A stretch of DNA of 64,000 nucleotides. Origin: Faecalicoccus acidiformans. Its GTDB lineage: Bacteria > Bacillota_I > Bacilli_A > Erysipelotrichales > Erysipelotrichaceae. Of this stretch, positions 55,520 through 63,994 are shown piece after piece; positions within the stretch are counted from its first letter, which is position 1; each line of letters begins with the position of its first letter. The translations under genes were made by a program, and so were the position numbers. The notes beneath the pieces were generated by a model. The model was not told the DNA's origin, ran no database searches, and saw only the letters and a list, made by a program, of their open reading frames with translations. The DNA lies in assembly GCF_014202635.1 (NCBI RefSeq), contig NZ_JACHHD010000008.1:27445-91444 (forward strand), read 5' to 3'.

Positions 55520-57943
55520 ATGAGAACATTTCTTGAATTTCAGCCGCAAAACAACGATTTAGATATGGTGCGTCTGGAGCGGCTTCAGATTAAAATGGCC
55601 AACCGGCAAGCTTCGATCTGCAGCCAGCGGGCACTTCTTTATACAGAGAGTTTTAAAAAGACGACTGAGGATCCTTATATCCTCCGCAAGGCAAAAGCGT
55701 TTTGTCACACATTAAAAAATATGACCATCTATATTGAAGAAGACAGTCTGATTTTTGGCAATCAAGCCAGTTCCAACTTTGCGGCTCCGATTTTTCCGGA
55801 ATATTCCATCGATTGGATCCTGGATGAATTGGATGGAAGAAATGGAGCTACAGCTTTTGATAAACGTTCAGGAGATGTCTTTTTGTGCTCCGAAAAAGTG
55901 AAGAAAGATTTATATTCGATTGCTTCTTTCTGGCAAGGACACACACATGAAGATGAAGTACAAAGTCATCTGAGTCATACGATTCGCCAGGCATCTAAAC
56001 AAGGAGTTTTGCATTTGGGTGGGATCTCGATGTCAGGAGATGGGCATATCGTTCCCAATCATCCGATGATCCTGCAGAAGGGGTTTCGTGCCTTGATCCA
56101 GGAAGCAAGCCAAAAAATCAGACAGGAGGGGCTGACGTCGCAACAAAATGATTTTTATCAGGCGGTGATCATATCTTTGGAAGGCGCTCTGCATTTCTTT
56201 AAACGCTATGCCGCTTTATTGAAAACGCTGGCAAATCGTGAACAAGATCCAAAGCGAAAAGAAGAATTGAATCAGATGAGCTGTATGGCTGCTGATCTGA
56301 TGGAAGGGCCGGTTCGTTCTTTCTGGGAAGGGTGCGAAGCCGTTTATATGATTCATCTGTTACAGATGATAGAATCGAACGGGCATTCCTTTTGTTACGG
56401 AAGATTTGATCAATATATGTGGAATTTGTATCAAAAAGATCTTCAAAAGAAAGTCTTGACGAAAGAAAAAGCACTGGAGATCATCACGCATATGTTTCTC
56501 ATGAACTCTTCTCAAAATAAGGTGCGTCCTTATGGGCATACAAAGTTTTCTCAAGGGTATCCTTTGTATTCCAATCTGGTTATCGGAGGCTATAGACCCG
56601 ATGGCAAAGACGGCACCAATGAGCTGTCTTATCTCTGCATTGAAGCGATGAATCTGACGGCTTTGGCAGAACCTAATTTTTCGATGCGTTACAATAAACA
56701 AACTCCAGATTCTTTGATTCGTTTGGCGGCAAAACTGATTCGTACAGGATGTGGCATGCCTTCGATGTTCAATGATGAAGTGGCAGTCAAAGCTTTGATC
56801 GATATCGGGATCATGAAAGAAGATGCCCTGGATTATTGCCCGATCGGTTGCGTGGAAACGGGCGTGCCGGGCAAATATGGACATCGTGCCACCGGCATGA
56901 CTTATGTCAATTGGGGCAAGGTGCTGGAGATCGTTCTATATCATGGGAAAGATCCTAAAACGGGAATCCAGCTTTTGGATCTTCAAAAGGAAGACTATCA
57001 GAACATGGATCAGCTTTGGCAAGCCTGGAAACAGGCACTTCGGTTTTATTCGGATCTTGCCGTGGAATCAGATGCCGTTTGCGATGCGTCTTTAGAAATC
57101 TATGATGCAGATCCGTTCGCATCCTGTCTGATCGATAACAGTATGAAATTGGGTAAAACTTTAAAAGCCGGGGGTTGTAAATACGATGTGATTTCGCAAT
57201 CCAACATTGGTCCCAGTATCGTTGGAAACAGTTTGATGGCGATTCAGAAATTGATCTTTGATGATAGAGTTCTGACTTGGTCGCAGCTTTACGAGGCCAT
57301 GGAAACAAATTGGCAAGGTGTTCAGGGGATGAGGGTTCGTAAGCTGGTCATGAATGTACCGAAGTTTGGCAATGATGAGGATGAGGTCGATGCCTGGGTT
57401 AAAAAGGTGTTTGATTCGTATTTGGAACTGTTGCCGAACTATAAAACTTTACGAACCGGAAAGGGACCGGAAGTATCTTGTTACACGATGTCGACATCGA
57501 ATATTACATCGTATGTTCCAAACGGCTTTGATGTCGGGGCTACGCCGGATGGCCGTTTGGCGGGTTCTCCTTTGAATGAAGGATGCTCTCCTACGCAAGG
57601 AACGGATACCCATGGACCAACGGCGGTCATCAATTCGGTTTCTAAGTTGCCCAATGATAAAGTAGCGGCCGGACAGCTTTTGAATATGCGTTTTGCCCCG
57701 GGGGCTTTAGCCGGGGATGAGAACCTGGATAAATTTGTGGCCTTTTTAAAGGTGAGTGTTTTAAAAGGAATCTATCATAATCAGTTTAATGTTCTCTCCA
57801 GCGAGACTTTGCGAAAGGCGCAGAAAGATCCGGAAAACTATAAAGATTTGATCGTAAGGGTGGCCGGGTATTGTGCTCAGTTCATCTCTTTGATGCCTGA
57901 AGCCCAGGAGGCCATTATTGCGCGCACGGAAAATGAGTGGTGA
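55520..57943 (+). CDS. Glycyl radical enzyme of the PflD/YbiW type (substrate unknown)
   Basis: An 807-residue glycyl radical enzyme. The PFL-like domain (about 20-650) carries the thiyl Cys444 in GCVETGVPGKYG; the C-terminal domain carries the radical Gly783 in VRVAGYCAQF. The GCVE motif is shared with dehydratases and with PflD/YbiW-type enzymes, and differs from true pyruvate formate-lyase, which has two adjacent Cys. The sequence around GCVE (VPGKYGHRATGM) is closest to the PflD/YbiW group as I recall it. The activase gene starts 5 bases after the stop. Expression is under a GntR operator. Oxygen-sensitive, so made for anaerobic sugar or polyol breakdown. Confidence 0.9.
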   Translation: MRTFLEFQPQNNDLDMVRLERLQIKMANRQASICSQRALLYTESFKKTTEDPYILRKAKAFCHTLKNMTIYIEEDSLIFGNQASSNFAAPIFPEYSIDWILDELDGRNGATAFDKRSGDVFLCSEKVKKDLYSIASFWQGHTHEDEVQSHLSHTIRQASKQGVLHLGGISMSGDGHIVPNHPMILQKGFRALIQEASQKIRQEGLTSQQNDFYQAVIISLEGALHFFKRYAALLKTLANREQDPKRKEELNQMSCMAADLMEGPVRSFWEGCEAVYMIHLLQMIESNGHSFCYGRFDQYMWNLYQKDLQKKVLTKEKALEIITHMFLMNSSQNKVRPYGHTKFSQGYPLYSNLVIGGYRPDGKDGTNELSYLCIEAMNLTALAEPNFSMRYNKQTPDSLIRLAAKLIRTGCGMPSMFNDEVAVKALIDIGIMKEDALDYCPIGCVETGVPGKYGHRATGMTYVNWGKVLEIVLYHGKDPKTGIQLLDLQKEDYQNMDQLWQAWKQALRFYSDLAVESDAVCDASLEIYDADPFASCLIDNSMKLGKTLKAGGCKYDVISQSNIGPSIVGNSLMAIQKLIFDDRVLTWSQLYEAMETNWQGVQGMRVRKLVMNVPKFGNDEDEVDAWVKKVFDSYLELLPNYKTLRTGKGPEVSCYTMSTSNITSYVPNGFDVGATPDGRLAGSPLNEGCSPTQGTDTHGPTAVINSVSKLPNDKVAAGQLLNMRFAPGALAGDENLDKFVAFLKVSVLKGIYHNQFNVLSSETLRKAQKDPENYKDLIVRVAGYCAQFISLMPEAQEAIIARTENEW

Positions 57944-57947
57944 TAGG

Positions 57948-58850
57948 ATGGAAGGGTTTATTTCCAATCTCCAGCGATATTCGACCAAAGATGGGCCGGG
58001 GATTCGGACATCTGTCTTCTGCATGGGGTGTAATTTAAGATGTGTCTGGTGTGCAAATCCTGAACTGTTAGAGAGAAATATCAAAGGCATGTATTATAAG
58101 CAGCGGTGTGCTGGTTGTGGTGCTTGTGTACGTATGTATCCCAATGCGATTACATTCACAGATTCTGGTTGTGTGATCGATCGCTCTCAGAATTTGGATT
58201 GGCAAAGCCTGGTCGATGTTTGTCCTAAGGATGCTTATGAAATCAAAGGACAGATGGTTACGCCCCAGGAACTGATGAACCAGCTGATTCGGGATAAAGA
58301 ATTTTACGAAGTCTCGCAAGGAGGGGTGACCTTTTCTGGCGGAGAAGCCGGATTGCAGGCATCCTTTGTGAAGGAGAGTGCCAGACTTCTACATCAGCAT
58401 GGAATTCATGTGGCTTTGGATACGGCGGCAAATATTCCCTGGAAGGATTTGGCAGATCTTTTGAAAGAGATCGATTTGGTGCTGTTGGATATCAAGGCGA
58501 TCGATTCGAAGATTCATCAGCATTGTACCGGAGCGGATAATGCGTTGATCTTAGAAAATGCCAGACGAATGGCAGATTTGAAAAAGCCGTTATGGATCCG
58601 GCTTGTCATCGTACCAGGCTGGAACGATGACCTTGCGGACATTCGAAGCCGTTTTCAATTTGTGAAAAGTCTGGGCGATTGTGTTGAGCGTGTCGATGTG
58701 TTAAAACTTCACCATCTAGGTGCCAGCAAGTATGAACAGTTAGGCTTAGAGTATCGTCTCGATCCGCAGATTCAGTGTAAACAGGAATTGATTCAGGCGA
58801 TCCAAGCCATAGCTCAGGAAGAAAAGGTTGAGATCCATATCGAGAATTAG
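57948..58850 (+). CDS. Glycyl-radical enzyme activating protein (radical SAM) with a degenerate ferredoxin insert
   Basis: A 300-residue radical SAM enzyme that abstracts hydrogen from Gly783 of its partner. SAM cluster Cys28, Cys32, Cys35 (GCNLRCVWC); GGE-type SAM motif in FSGGEAG. The ferredoxin-like insert (about 50-95) retains Cys54, Cys57, Cys60 and Cys92, which in two-cluster ferredoxins bind one cluster, but Tyr64, Asn82, Trp85 and Leu88 replace the four ligands of the other. ATG 57948 follows GGTGATAGG; an earlier ATG at 57933 has no site. A strong terminator follows. Confidence 0.92.
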   Translation: MEGFISNLQRYSTKDGPGIRTSVFCMGCNLRCVWCANPELLERNIKGMYYKQRCAGCGACVRMYPNAITFTDSGCVIDRSQNLDWQSLVDVCPKDAYEIKGQMVTPQELMNQLIRDKEFYEVSQGGVTFSGGEAGLQASFVKESARLLHQHGIHVALDTAANIPWKDLADLLKEIDLVLLDIKAIDSKIHQHCTGADNALILENARRMADLKKPLWIRLVIVPGWNDDLADIRSRFQFVKSLGDCVERVDVLKLHHLGASKYEQLGLEYRLDPQIQCKQELIQAIQAIAQEEKVEIHIEN

Positions 58851-58874
58851 AGTCCGCAAAGTCGGACTTTTTTT
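58851..58874 (+). terminator. Terminator of radical enzyme operon
   Basis: AGTCCG/CGGACT stem (58851-58856 with 58863-58868), then seven T, directly after the activase stop. Confidence 0.88.
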
Positions 58875-58904
58875 CTACAAGGGTTTAGAGTACAATGGTT
58901 TTAT

Positions 58905-58981
58905 CGGGATGTAGCACAGCTTGGTAGTGCACTTGCATGGGGTGCAAGGGGTCGCAGGTTCAAATCCTGTCATCCCGACCA
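58905..58981 (+). tRNA. tRNA-Pro (anticodon GGG), CCA encoded
   Basis: A 77-base cloverleaf: acceptor CGGGATG/CATCCCG, D arm with AGCTTGGTAGTGC, anticodon stem CTTGC/GCAAG with loop ATGGGGT giving anticodon GGG (codons CCC, CCT), T arm GCAGG-TTCAAAT-CCTGT, and CCA at 58979-58981. A TACAAT box lies at 58891-58896. A terminator follows. Confidence 0.95.
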
Positions 58982-58990
58982 CAGGATCTT

Positions 58991-59017
58991 AAGTCTGTAT
59001 TATGCAGACTTTTTTTG
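58991..59017 (+). terminator. Terminator after tRNA-Pro
   Basis: AAGTCTG/CAGACTT stem (58991-58997 with 59005-59011) and T-run. The next 190 bases up to 59205 hold no gene I can support. Confidence 0.85.
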
Positions 59018-59205
59018 TGCTTAAAACTATATTTTTGAATACAATAGGAGTAAGAGAAGTGTTTGTGACTTTTTGGTATATCAAATCTTATGCGCAATTG
59101 AAAAAATACTCATACGATGTGTTGCATGATAGAAAGTATCTATGCCAGGGTTTGCTGGTCGATTGGGATCTGTTTGCGAATTCGGTTGGGAAAAGAGGGA
59201 AGCTT

Positions 59206-59688
59206 ATGAAAATCTGTCTTTACAACTCTATATTAGGGGAGTACACGTTGGCGCAAAGTGAAAAGGGATTGTGTGGAATCTGGCTTCAGGGGCAAAAACA
59301 TGAATTTGGCGCATGGAATAATGAACCGAAGATTTTAGAGGATACGCCTTTATTCAAGCGGGTCAAACAGTGGCTGGATGCGTATTTTGATGGTCAGAAT
59401 CGGGAAATTGATTTTCCCTTGGATTTAAAAGGAACTCCTTTCCAGATTCAAGTGTGGTCGATCTTGTTGGCGATTCCGTATGGGGAAACGATCGCCTATA
59501 AAGAAATTGCGAAAAGGATCAGTGCGACGATGTCTTGTCAGGCAGTCGGCCAAGCGGTGGGACACAATCCGATATCGATCGTGGTTCCGTGCCATCGGGT
59601 CATTGCGACTTCAGGGCAGTTGACGGGTTATGCCGGCGGAATCGAAGTCAAAAAGTGGCTTCTGAAACACGAAGGAGTTTTAAAATGA
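59206..59688 (+). CDS. ogt: Methylated-DNA-protein cysteine methyltransferase
   Basis: A 160-residue suicide repair protein with the active site PCHRV and preceding GTPFQIQVWSILLAIPYGET and helix-turn-helix block. It removes alkyl groups from O6-alkylguanine. I chose ATG 59206 (AGAGGGAAG site); the frame is open 68 codons upstream but that part reaches into the tRNA terminator. First gene of a repair operon; its stop overlaps the tag start (ATGA). Confidence 0.93.
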   Translation: MKICLYNSILGEYTLAQSEKGLCGIWLQGQKHEFGAWNNEPKILEDTPLFKRVKQWLDAYFDGQNREIDFPLDLKGTPFQIQVWSILLAIPYGETIAYKEIAKRISATMSCQAVGQAVGHNPISIVVPCHRVIATSGQLTGYAGGIEVKKWLLKHEGVLK

Positions 59689-60242
59689 AGAGATGTTCCT
59701 GGTGCAATGAGAAGAACGAAGATTATGTGCACTATCATGATGAAGAATGGGGCGTCTTGTGTTTAGAGGATCCTTACCTTTTTGAAATGCTTGTGCTGGA
59801 AGGGTTTCAGGCGGGGCTGTCTTGGGAGTGCATCTTGAATAAGCGCGAATCTTTCCGTCAGGCCTTTGATCATTTTGACTGGAAGATCATACAAGATTAT
59901 GATGAAGAAAAAATACAAGTTTTATGCCAGAATCCCGGGATCGTGCGCAATCGTTTAAAAATCAAAGCAGCCATCACAAATGCGAAAATTTTTGAACAGA
60001 TTCGTCAGGAAAAGGGATCCTTTCGTGCTTATCTCATGGAATTTACTCAAGGCGTGATCTACTATGAAACGCATCAAACGCATTCGGATCTATCGGATGC
60101 GCTCGCAAAAGATCTAAAAAAAAGAGGAATGAAATTTGTCGGGACAACGATTCTCTATGCATATCTTCAGGCGATAGGAATCGTTAACTCGCATGAGGAG
60201 GAATGTTTTTTATATGTCGGTTCAAAAGCGCAAAACATGTGA
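59685..60242 (+). CDS. tag: DNA-3-methyladenine glycosylase I
   Basis: A 185-residue Tag glycosylase: CSWCNEKNEDYVHYHDEEWG (zinc Cys and the acidic Glu region), LEGFQAGLSWECIL and the C-terminal zinc-type His/Cys region is less clear here. It excises 3-methyladenine. Start overlaps the ogt stop; GAAGGAG upstream. The uvrA-like gene begins 28 bases before its end. Confidence 0.94.
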   Translation: MKRCSWCNEKNEDYVHYHDEEWGVLCLEDPYLFEMLVLEGFQAGLSWECILNKRESFRQAFDHFDWKIIQDYDEEKIQVLCQNPGIVRNRLKIKAAITNAKIFEQIRQEKGSFRAYLMEFTQGVIYYETHQTHSDLSDALAKDLKKRGMKFVGTTILYAYLQAIGIVNSHEEECFLYVGSKAQNM

Positions 60243-62676
60243 TCATATTGAAATCCGGGGAGCCAAAGTACATAATCTTAAAAATATCGATCTCGATATT
60301 CCTTTACATCAAATCGTCGGGATTGCCGGCGTATCGGGATCCGGAAAATCATCTTTGGCTTTAGGAATCTTATATGCGGAAGGATCCCGACGGTATTTGG
60401 AATCGTTATCGACGTATACACGAAGAAGGATGACGCAAGCTTCGCAGGCGGCTGTGGATGAGATCTTGTATGTGCCGGCAGCCTTGGCGCTCCGGCAGCG
60501 TCCGGCCATTCCGGGGATCCGTTCGACATTTGGGACGGCGACAGAACTTTTGAACAGTCTGCGGTTGCTGGTTTCGCGCTGCGCTCATCATGTCTGTCCA
60601 AACGGGCATGTAGTAGAGCCGAGTCTGGCGGTGGCGGCTGGGCAGGAGCTGATCTGTCCGGTTTGTCATACACATTTTATGGCTCCTTCTGCGGAAGAGC
60701 TTGCCTTCAATTCACTTGGGGCTTGTTTGCGTTGTCATGGGACTGGTCAAGTACAAAGTGTGGATCTTAAGACGCTGATTCCCGACGAAGATCTTTCCAT
60801 CGACGAAGGAGCGGTCGCTCCGTGGAATTCCTTGATGTGGTCTTTGATGAAAGATGTCTGCCGGGAGATGGGTGTACGAACGGATATTCCTTTTAAGGAT
60901 CTCAGTGAAAAGGAAAAAAAGATTGTCTATTTTGGCAAGCCGGTCAAAAAGCACATTTTGTATCAACCCAAAAATTCAACAACGGCTACGCCGCTGGATT
61001 TTACTTATTATAGTGCTGTGCATACCGTCGAAAATGCCTTGGCCAAAGTCAAAGATGAAAAGGGGATGAAAAGAGTCGCAAAGTTTTTAAAGGAAGAAGA
61101 CTGTCCTGAGTGTCATGGAACGCGTTTATCTAGGCTTGCCCGAGCTCCTCGATGCGCCGGGCTTTCTTTAGATCAAATCTGCCAGATGAGTTTGGCCGAT
61201 GCCTTGAAATGGGTTCATCGGGTACCTGAAACCTTGCCTATAGAGATGCGGCCGATGGCTGGACGGATCGTGGAGTCTTTTGAGAGTGTGGCTAAACGTT
61301 TGATGGATCTGGGGTTGGGCTATTTGAGCTTGGACAGGGCCTCTAATACGCTTTCGACCGGGGAAAGACAGCGCATGCAGTTGGCACGAGCTGTACGCAA
61401 TCGCACTACGGGTGTTCTGTATGTTCTGGATGAGCCTTCCATTGGTTTGCATCCTTCCAATGCGAAAGGGTTGGCGGGTGTGATGGATGATCTTGTCCAG
61501 GATGGCAATTCGGTGGTCGTTGTGGATCATGATATCGGGATCCTAAAAAAAACAGATTGGATTATAGAAATGGGACCACAAGCCGGGGCGCAGGGTGGGC
61601 AAGTCATAGCGCAGGGCTCTCCGGATGAACTTTGTCAAAATCAAAATTCGCTTATTGGCCAATATTTAAAAGCCGAGTCTCAGATCGTAAAAAAAGATGA
61701 AGCAGATCTCTTTGATCAAGGAGTGATCACTTTATCGACTGATGCGATTCATACGGTCAAACCATTGGAAGTCCGGATCCCTAAAGGCAAACTCAGCGTT
61801 GTGAGCGGGGTATCGGGTTCCGGGAAAACAACATTGATTCTGGAAAGCTTAGTTCCGGCTTTAGAAGCTTCGCTGAAGAAGCTGCCGCTGCCAGATCATG
61901 TAAAACGGATAGAGGCTTTGGGCATTTCGCATACCAAATTGATCGATGCCAGTCCTATCGGCATCAATGTACGTTCAACGGTAGCGACGTATGCGAATGT
62001 GCATGATGAATTGCGAAAGATTTTTGCGAAACAGACAAAAGATTATAAAGCGGGTGATTTTTCTTATAATACGGGTAAACTACGCTGTCCGGTCTGTGAT
62101 GGAACCGGGCAGATCGATCTGGATGTCCAGTTTCTGGCTGATGTGCAGATTCCATGTCCGGAATGTCGCGGCTCTCGTTACAGCAAGCAGGCTGAGACGA
62201 TTCGATATCATGATTTATCTTTGCCGCAACTGATGGCCATGGATATCGATACGGCTTTGAAACATTGTCAAGATCTGAAGAAAGTGCAAGAACGCCTGAG
62301 AATCTTGTCGCAGCTTGGATTGGGATATTTGACTTTGGCAGAACAGACGCCAAGCTTGTCTGGGGGAGAAGCTCAGCGCTTGAAACTTGCCAGTGAGATG
62401 AAAAAGGCTCAGCACGATTCTATTTTTGTCTTTGATGAGCCGACGATTGGCTTACACCCATTGGATGTGCAAGTCTTGATGAAGATATTTGCGTCATTGA
62501 TCCAGCAAGGGGCTACTGTGATCGTAATCGAACATGATTTAGATGTGATTCGCCAGGCAGACTATGTCATTGATATGGGGCCTGGGGGCGGGCAGGAAGG
62601 CGGGCGCATCGTAGCGTGCGGAACACCGGAACAAATAAAGAATGCTCCCGAAAGCATCACAGGAAAATATCTATAA
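60214..62676 (+). CDS. UvrA-like excinuclease ATPase (short form)
   Basis: An 820-residue UvrA paralogue, about 120 residues shorter than UvrA. Two ABC ATPase modules: Walker A GVSGSGKSSLA and GVSGSGKTTLI; signatures STGERQRMQLA (first) and LSGGEAQRLKLA; Walker B YVLDEPSIGLHP and FVFDEPTIGLHP. Zinc modules CPNGH..CPVCH, CLRCHGTGQ and CPVCDGTGQ..CPECRGSR. Short UvrA forms (UvrA2/DrrC-type) lack the UvrB-binding domain and are linked to drug or DNA-damage tolerance. It overlaps tag by 29 bases, and its context is alkylation repair. ATG 60214 lies 12 bases after GGAGG. Confidence 0.9.
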   Translation: MSVQKRKTCDHIEIRGAKVHNLKNIDLDIPLHQIVGIAGVSGSGKSSLALGILYAEGSRRYLESLSTYTRRRMTQASQAAVDEILYVPAALALRQRPAIPGIRSTFGTATELLNSLRLLVSRCAHHVCPNGHVVEPSLAVAAGQELICPVCHTHFMAPSAEELAFNSLGACLRCHGTGQVQSVDLKTLIPDEDLSIDEGAVAPWNSLMWSLMKDVCREMGVRTDIPFKDLSEKEKKIVYFGKPVKKHILYQPKNSTTATPLDFTYYSAVHTVENALAKVKDEKGMKRVAKFLKEEDCPECHGTRLSRLARAPRCAGLSLDQICQMSLADALKWVHRVPETLPIEMRPMAGRIVESFESVAKRLMDLGLGYLSLDRASNTLSTGERQRMQLARAVRNRTTGVLYVLDEPSIGLHPSNAKGLAGVMDDLVQDGNSVVVVDHDIGILKKTDWIIEMGPQAGAQGGQVIAQGSPDELCQNQNSLIGQYLKAESQIVKKDEADLFDQGVITLSTDAIHTVKPLEVRIPKGKLSVVSGVSGSGKTTLILESLVPALEASLKKLPLPDHVKRIEALGISHTKLIDASPIGINVRSTVATYANVHDELRKIFAKQTKDYKAGDFSYNTGKLRCPVCDGTGQIDLDVQFLADVQIPCPECRGSRYSKQAETIRYHDLSLPQLMAMDIDTALKHCQDLKKVQERLRILSQLGLGYLTLAEQTPSLSGGEAQRLKLASEMKKAQHDSIFVFDEPTIGLHPLDVQVLMKIFASLIQQGATVIVIEHDLDVIRQADYVIDMGPGGGQEGGRIVACGTPEQIKNAPESITGKYL

Positions 62677-62697
62677 AAAAAGACCGGATCGACCGGT
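62675..62697 (-). terminator. Terminator after PHP phosphatase gene
   Basis: ACCGG/CCGGT stem (62683-62687 with 62693-62697) followed on the minus strand by TTTTTTT. It may also slow plus-strand transcripts of the uvrA-like gene. Confidence 0.7.
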
Positions 62698-63527
62698 TAT
62701 AGTCTGTGAAAGATGGGAGTCATCTTTTCGAAGGTACAATAAGTTTGAAAACCAATCGCTTTGAGCATTTCTTTGGCTTCCTGGATGCCTGTTCCTAAGT
62801 GTTCGGGTTTATGGGAGTCGGATCCAATTGTCAGGATCGTTCCGCCCAAATCGTGATAAAGCTGTAAGATTTCCTTTGAAGGGGTGGAATCCTTGAGACC
62901 ATAACGCTTGGAGGAAGTGTTGATCTCAATGCCTTTTTGATCCTGGATCACAACTTCAAGCACTTTTTGGATCCATGGTTTGATTTTTTCAAAAGGATAG
63001 GCCCCTTGTTTATCGTAGCGGTTGATCAGATCCATATGGCCCAGCACACTGTAGTCTTTATAGGAAGAAACAAGTTCATAGAGGGCCTGGTAATAGCCTT
63101 CATAGACTTCTTTTTGGCTCTTTCCTTTCAGGTAGTCTTGATTCCAGAATTCCTGGTTATCGATTTCATGAATTGACAACAAAATAAAGTCAAAAGGATA
63201 GCGGTCAAACAGCGCCTGATATTGTGGGATCGTATGTTTCTGCATCCCAAATTCCATACCTGTCTTGATTCTGATTTTATGGCCATACTTCTTTTTCATC
63301 TCTTGAATGGTTTTCATATACAGAGGATAATCGCAGTTGGTCAACGGTTCATTTCCACGATAGAGTATGGGCTTTCCGGGCTCCTGGTCGAATTTGATCC
63401 CATAGTCGACGTGTTCGGTAAAACAGATCTCATCCATATGCATTGCGATCGCATCTTGGATCACATTTTCCATAGGGTAGACGGAATCGTCGCTGAAAGC
63501 GGTATGTACATGGTAATCGGCAAACAT
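62697..63527 (-). CDS. PHP domain histidinol-phosphatase-like protein
   Basis: A 276-residue PHP phosphoesterase: metal motifs DYHVHTAFSDD, FTEHVDYG, E in TGMEFGM, LLSIHEID, LGHMDLINR and SDSHKPEHLG. HisK-type histidinol-phosphatases have this form; no other histidine gene is near, so the substrate is uncertain. ATG 63527 follows AAAGGA by five bases; ATG 63533 overlaps the site. The small gene 63539-63805 lies just upstream on the same strand. Confidence 0.85.
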   Translation of the reverse strand: MFADYHVHTAFSDDSVYPMENVIQDAIAMHMDEICFTEHVDYGIKFDQEPGKPILYRGNEPLTNCDYPLYMKTIQEMKKKYGHKIRIKTGMEFGMQKHTIPQYQALFDRYPFDFILLSIHEIDNQEFWNQDYLKGKSQKEVYEGYYQALYELVSSYKDYSVLGHMDLINRYDKQGAYPFEKIKPWIQKVLEVVIQDQKGIEINTSSKRYGLKDSTPSKEILQLYHDLGGTILTIGSDSHKPEHLGTGIQEAKEMLKAIGFQTYCTFEKMTPIFHRL

Positions 63528-63538
63528 AGGCATCCTTT

Positions 63539-63805
63539 CTATTGCATCGAAATTAAATGAACTTTCAAATTCATTTTCACATAAAGCTCTTTATGAAGAT
63601 CATAGCGATTCATCTTTTGAAGGCAGCTTTCCTTGAGCTTGGAAGGAAAGAAGCGGTCCAGGTAATAGAATACACCTTTTTGTTCAAAACCGTAAACGAT
63701 ACCGGCAATTCCATTGTCTAAACAAATCATATGATGCACGATTTTACAAGGGGTCTTGATCAGGGAATTTAAGAATTCATCAGGCTCTAAATGTCTTGCG
63801 AACAT
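63539..63805 (-). CDS. Small hypothetical protein
   Basis: An 88-residue protein with no signal peptide or helix membrane segment; 17 percent aromatic-type residues by eye and basic near the end. No recognised family. It has a full GGAGGAAG ribosome site 7 bases from ATG, but that site is paired in a 9-bp inverted repeat (see repeat at 63813-63851). It lies 11 bases upstream of the PHP gene, so likely cotranscribed and possibly coupled. Confidence 0.55.
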   Translation of the reverse strand: MFARHLEPDEFLNSLIKTPCKIVHHMICLDNGIAGIVYGFEQKGVFYYLDRFFPSKLKESCLQKMNRYDLHKELYVKMNLKVHLISMQ

Positions 63806-63812
63806 AACACTT

Positions 63813-63851
63813 CCTCCTTTGTGATTTCAAAGTACCTTGTTTCAAAGGAGG
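63813..63851 (-). promoter_or_regulatory. Hairpin burying the ribosome site of the small gene
   Basis: Perfect 9-bp inverted repeat CCTCCTTTG (63813-63821) with CAAAGGAGG (63843-63851), 21-base loop. In the minus-strand mRNA the ribosome site GGAGG is one arm. This could limit translation in a temperature- or ligand-dependent way. Confidence 0.5.
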
Positions 63852-63926
63852 ATTCAATAATATTTTTGAAAGTATTGAAAATAAAAGAAATAAAATAATT
63901 TTCAAAGGCTCTGTCACAACAAATGG

Positions 63927-63955
63927 TTGATTTTTGACGAGAAATAGCGTATAAC
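63927..63955 (+). promoter_or_regulatory. Promoter of the gene starting at 63995
   Basis: TTGATT (63927-63932), 17 bp, TATAAC (63950-63955), followed by AAGGAGGT at about 63979-63986 and ATG at 63995. Confidence 0.5.
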
Positions 63956-63994
63956 AATAGTAAGAAACAGTACCACCGAAGGAGGTAATTGGAT

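Noticed and set aside
59002..59205. 68-codon upstream extension of ogt
   Set aside because: It begins in the tRNA terminator and lacks homology-like sequence or a ribosome site; ogt starts normally at 59206.
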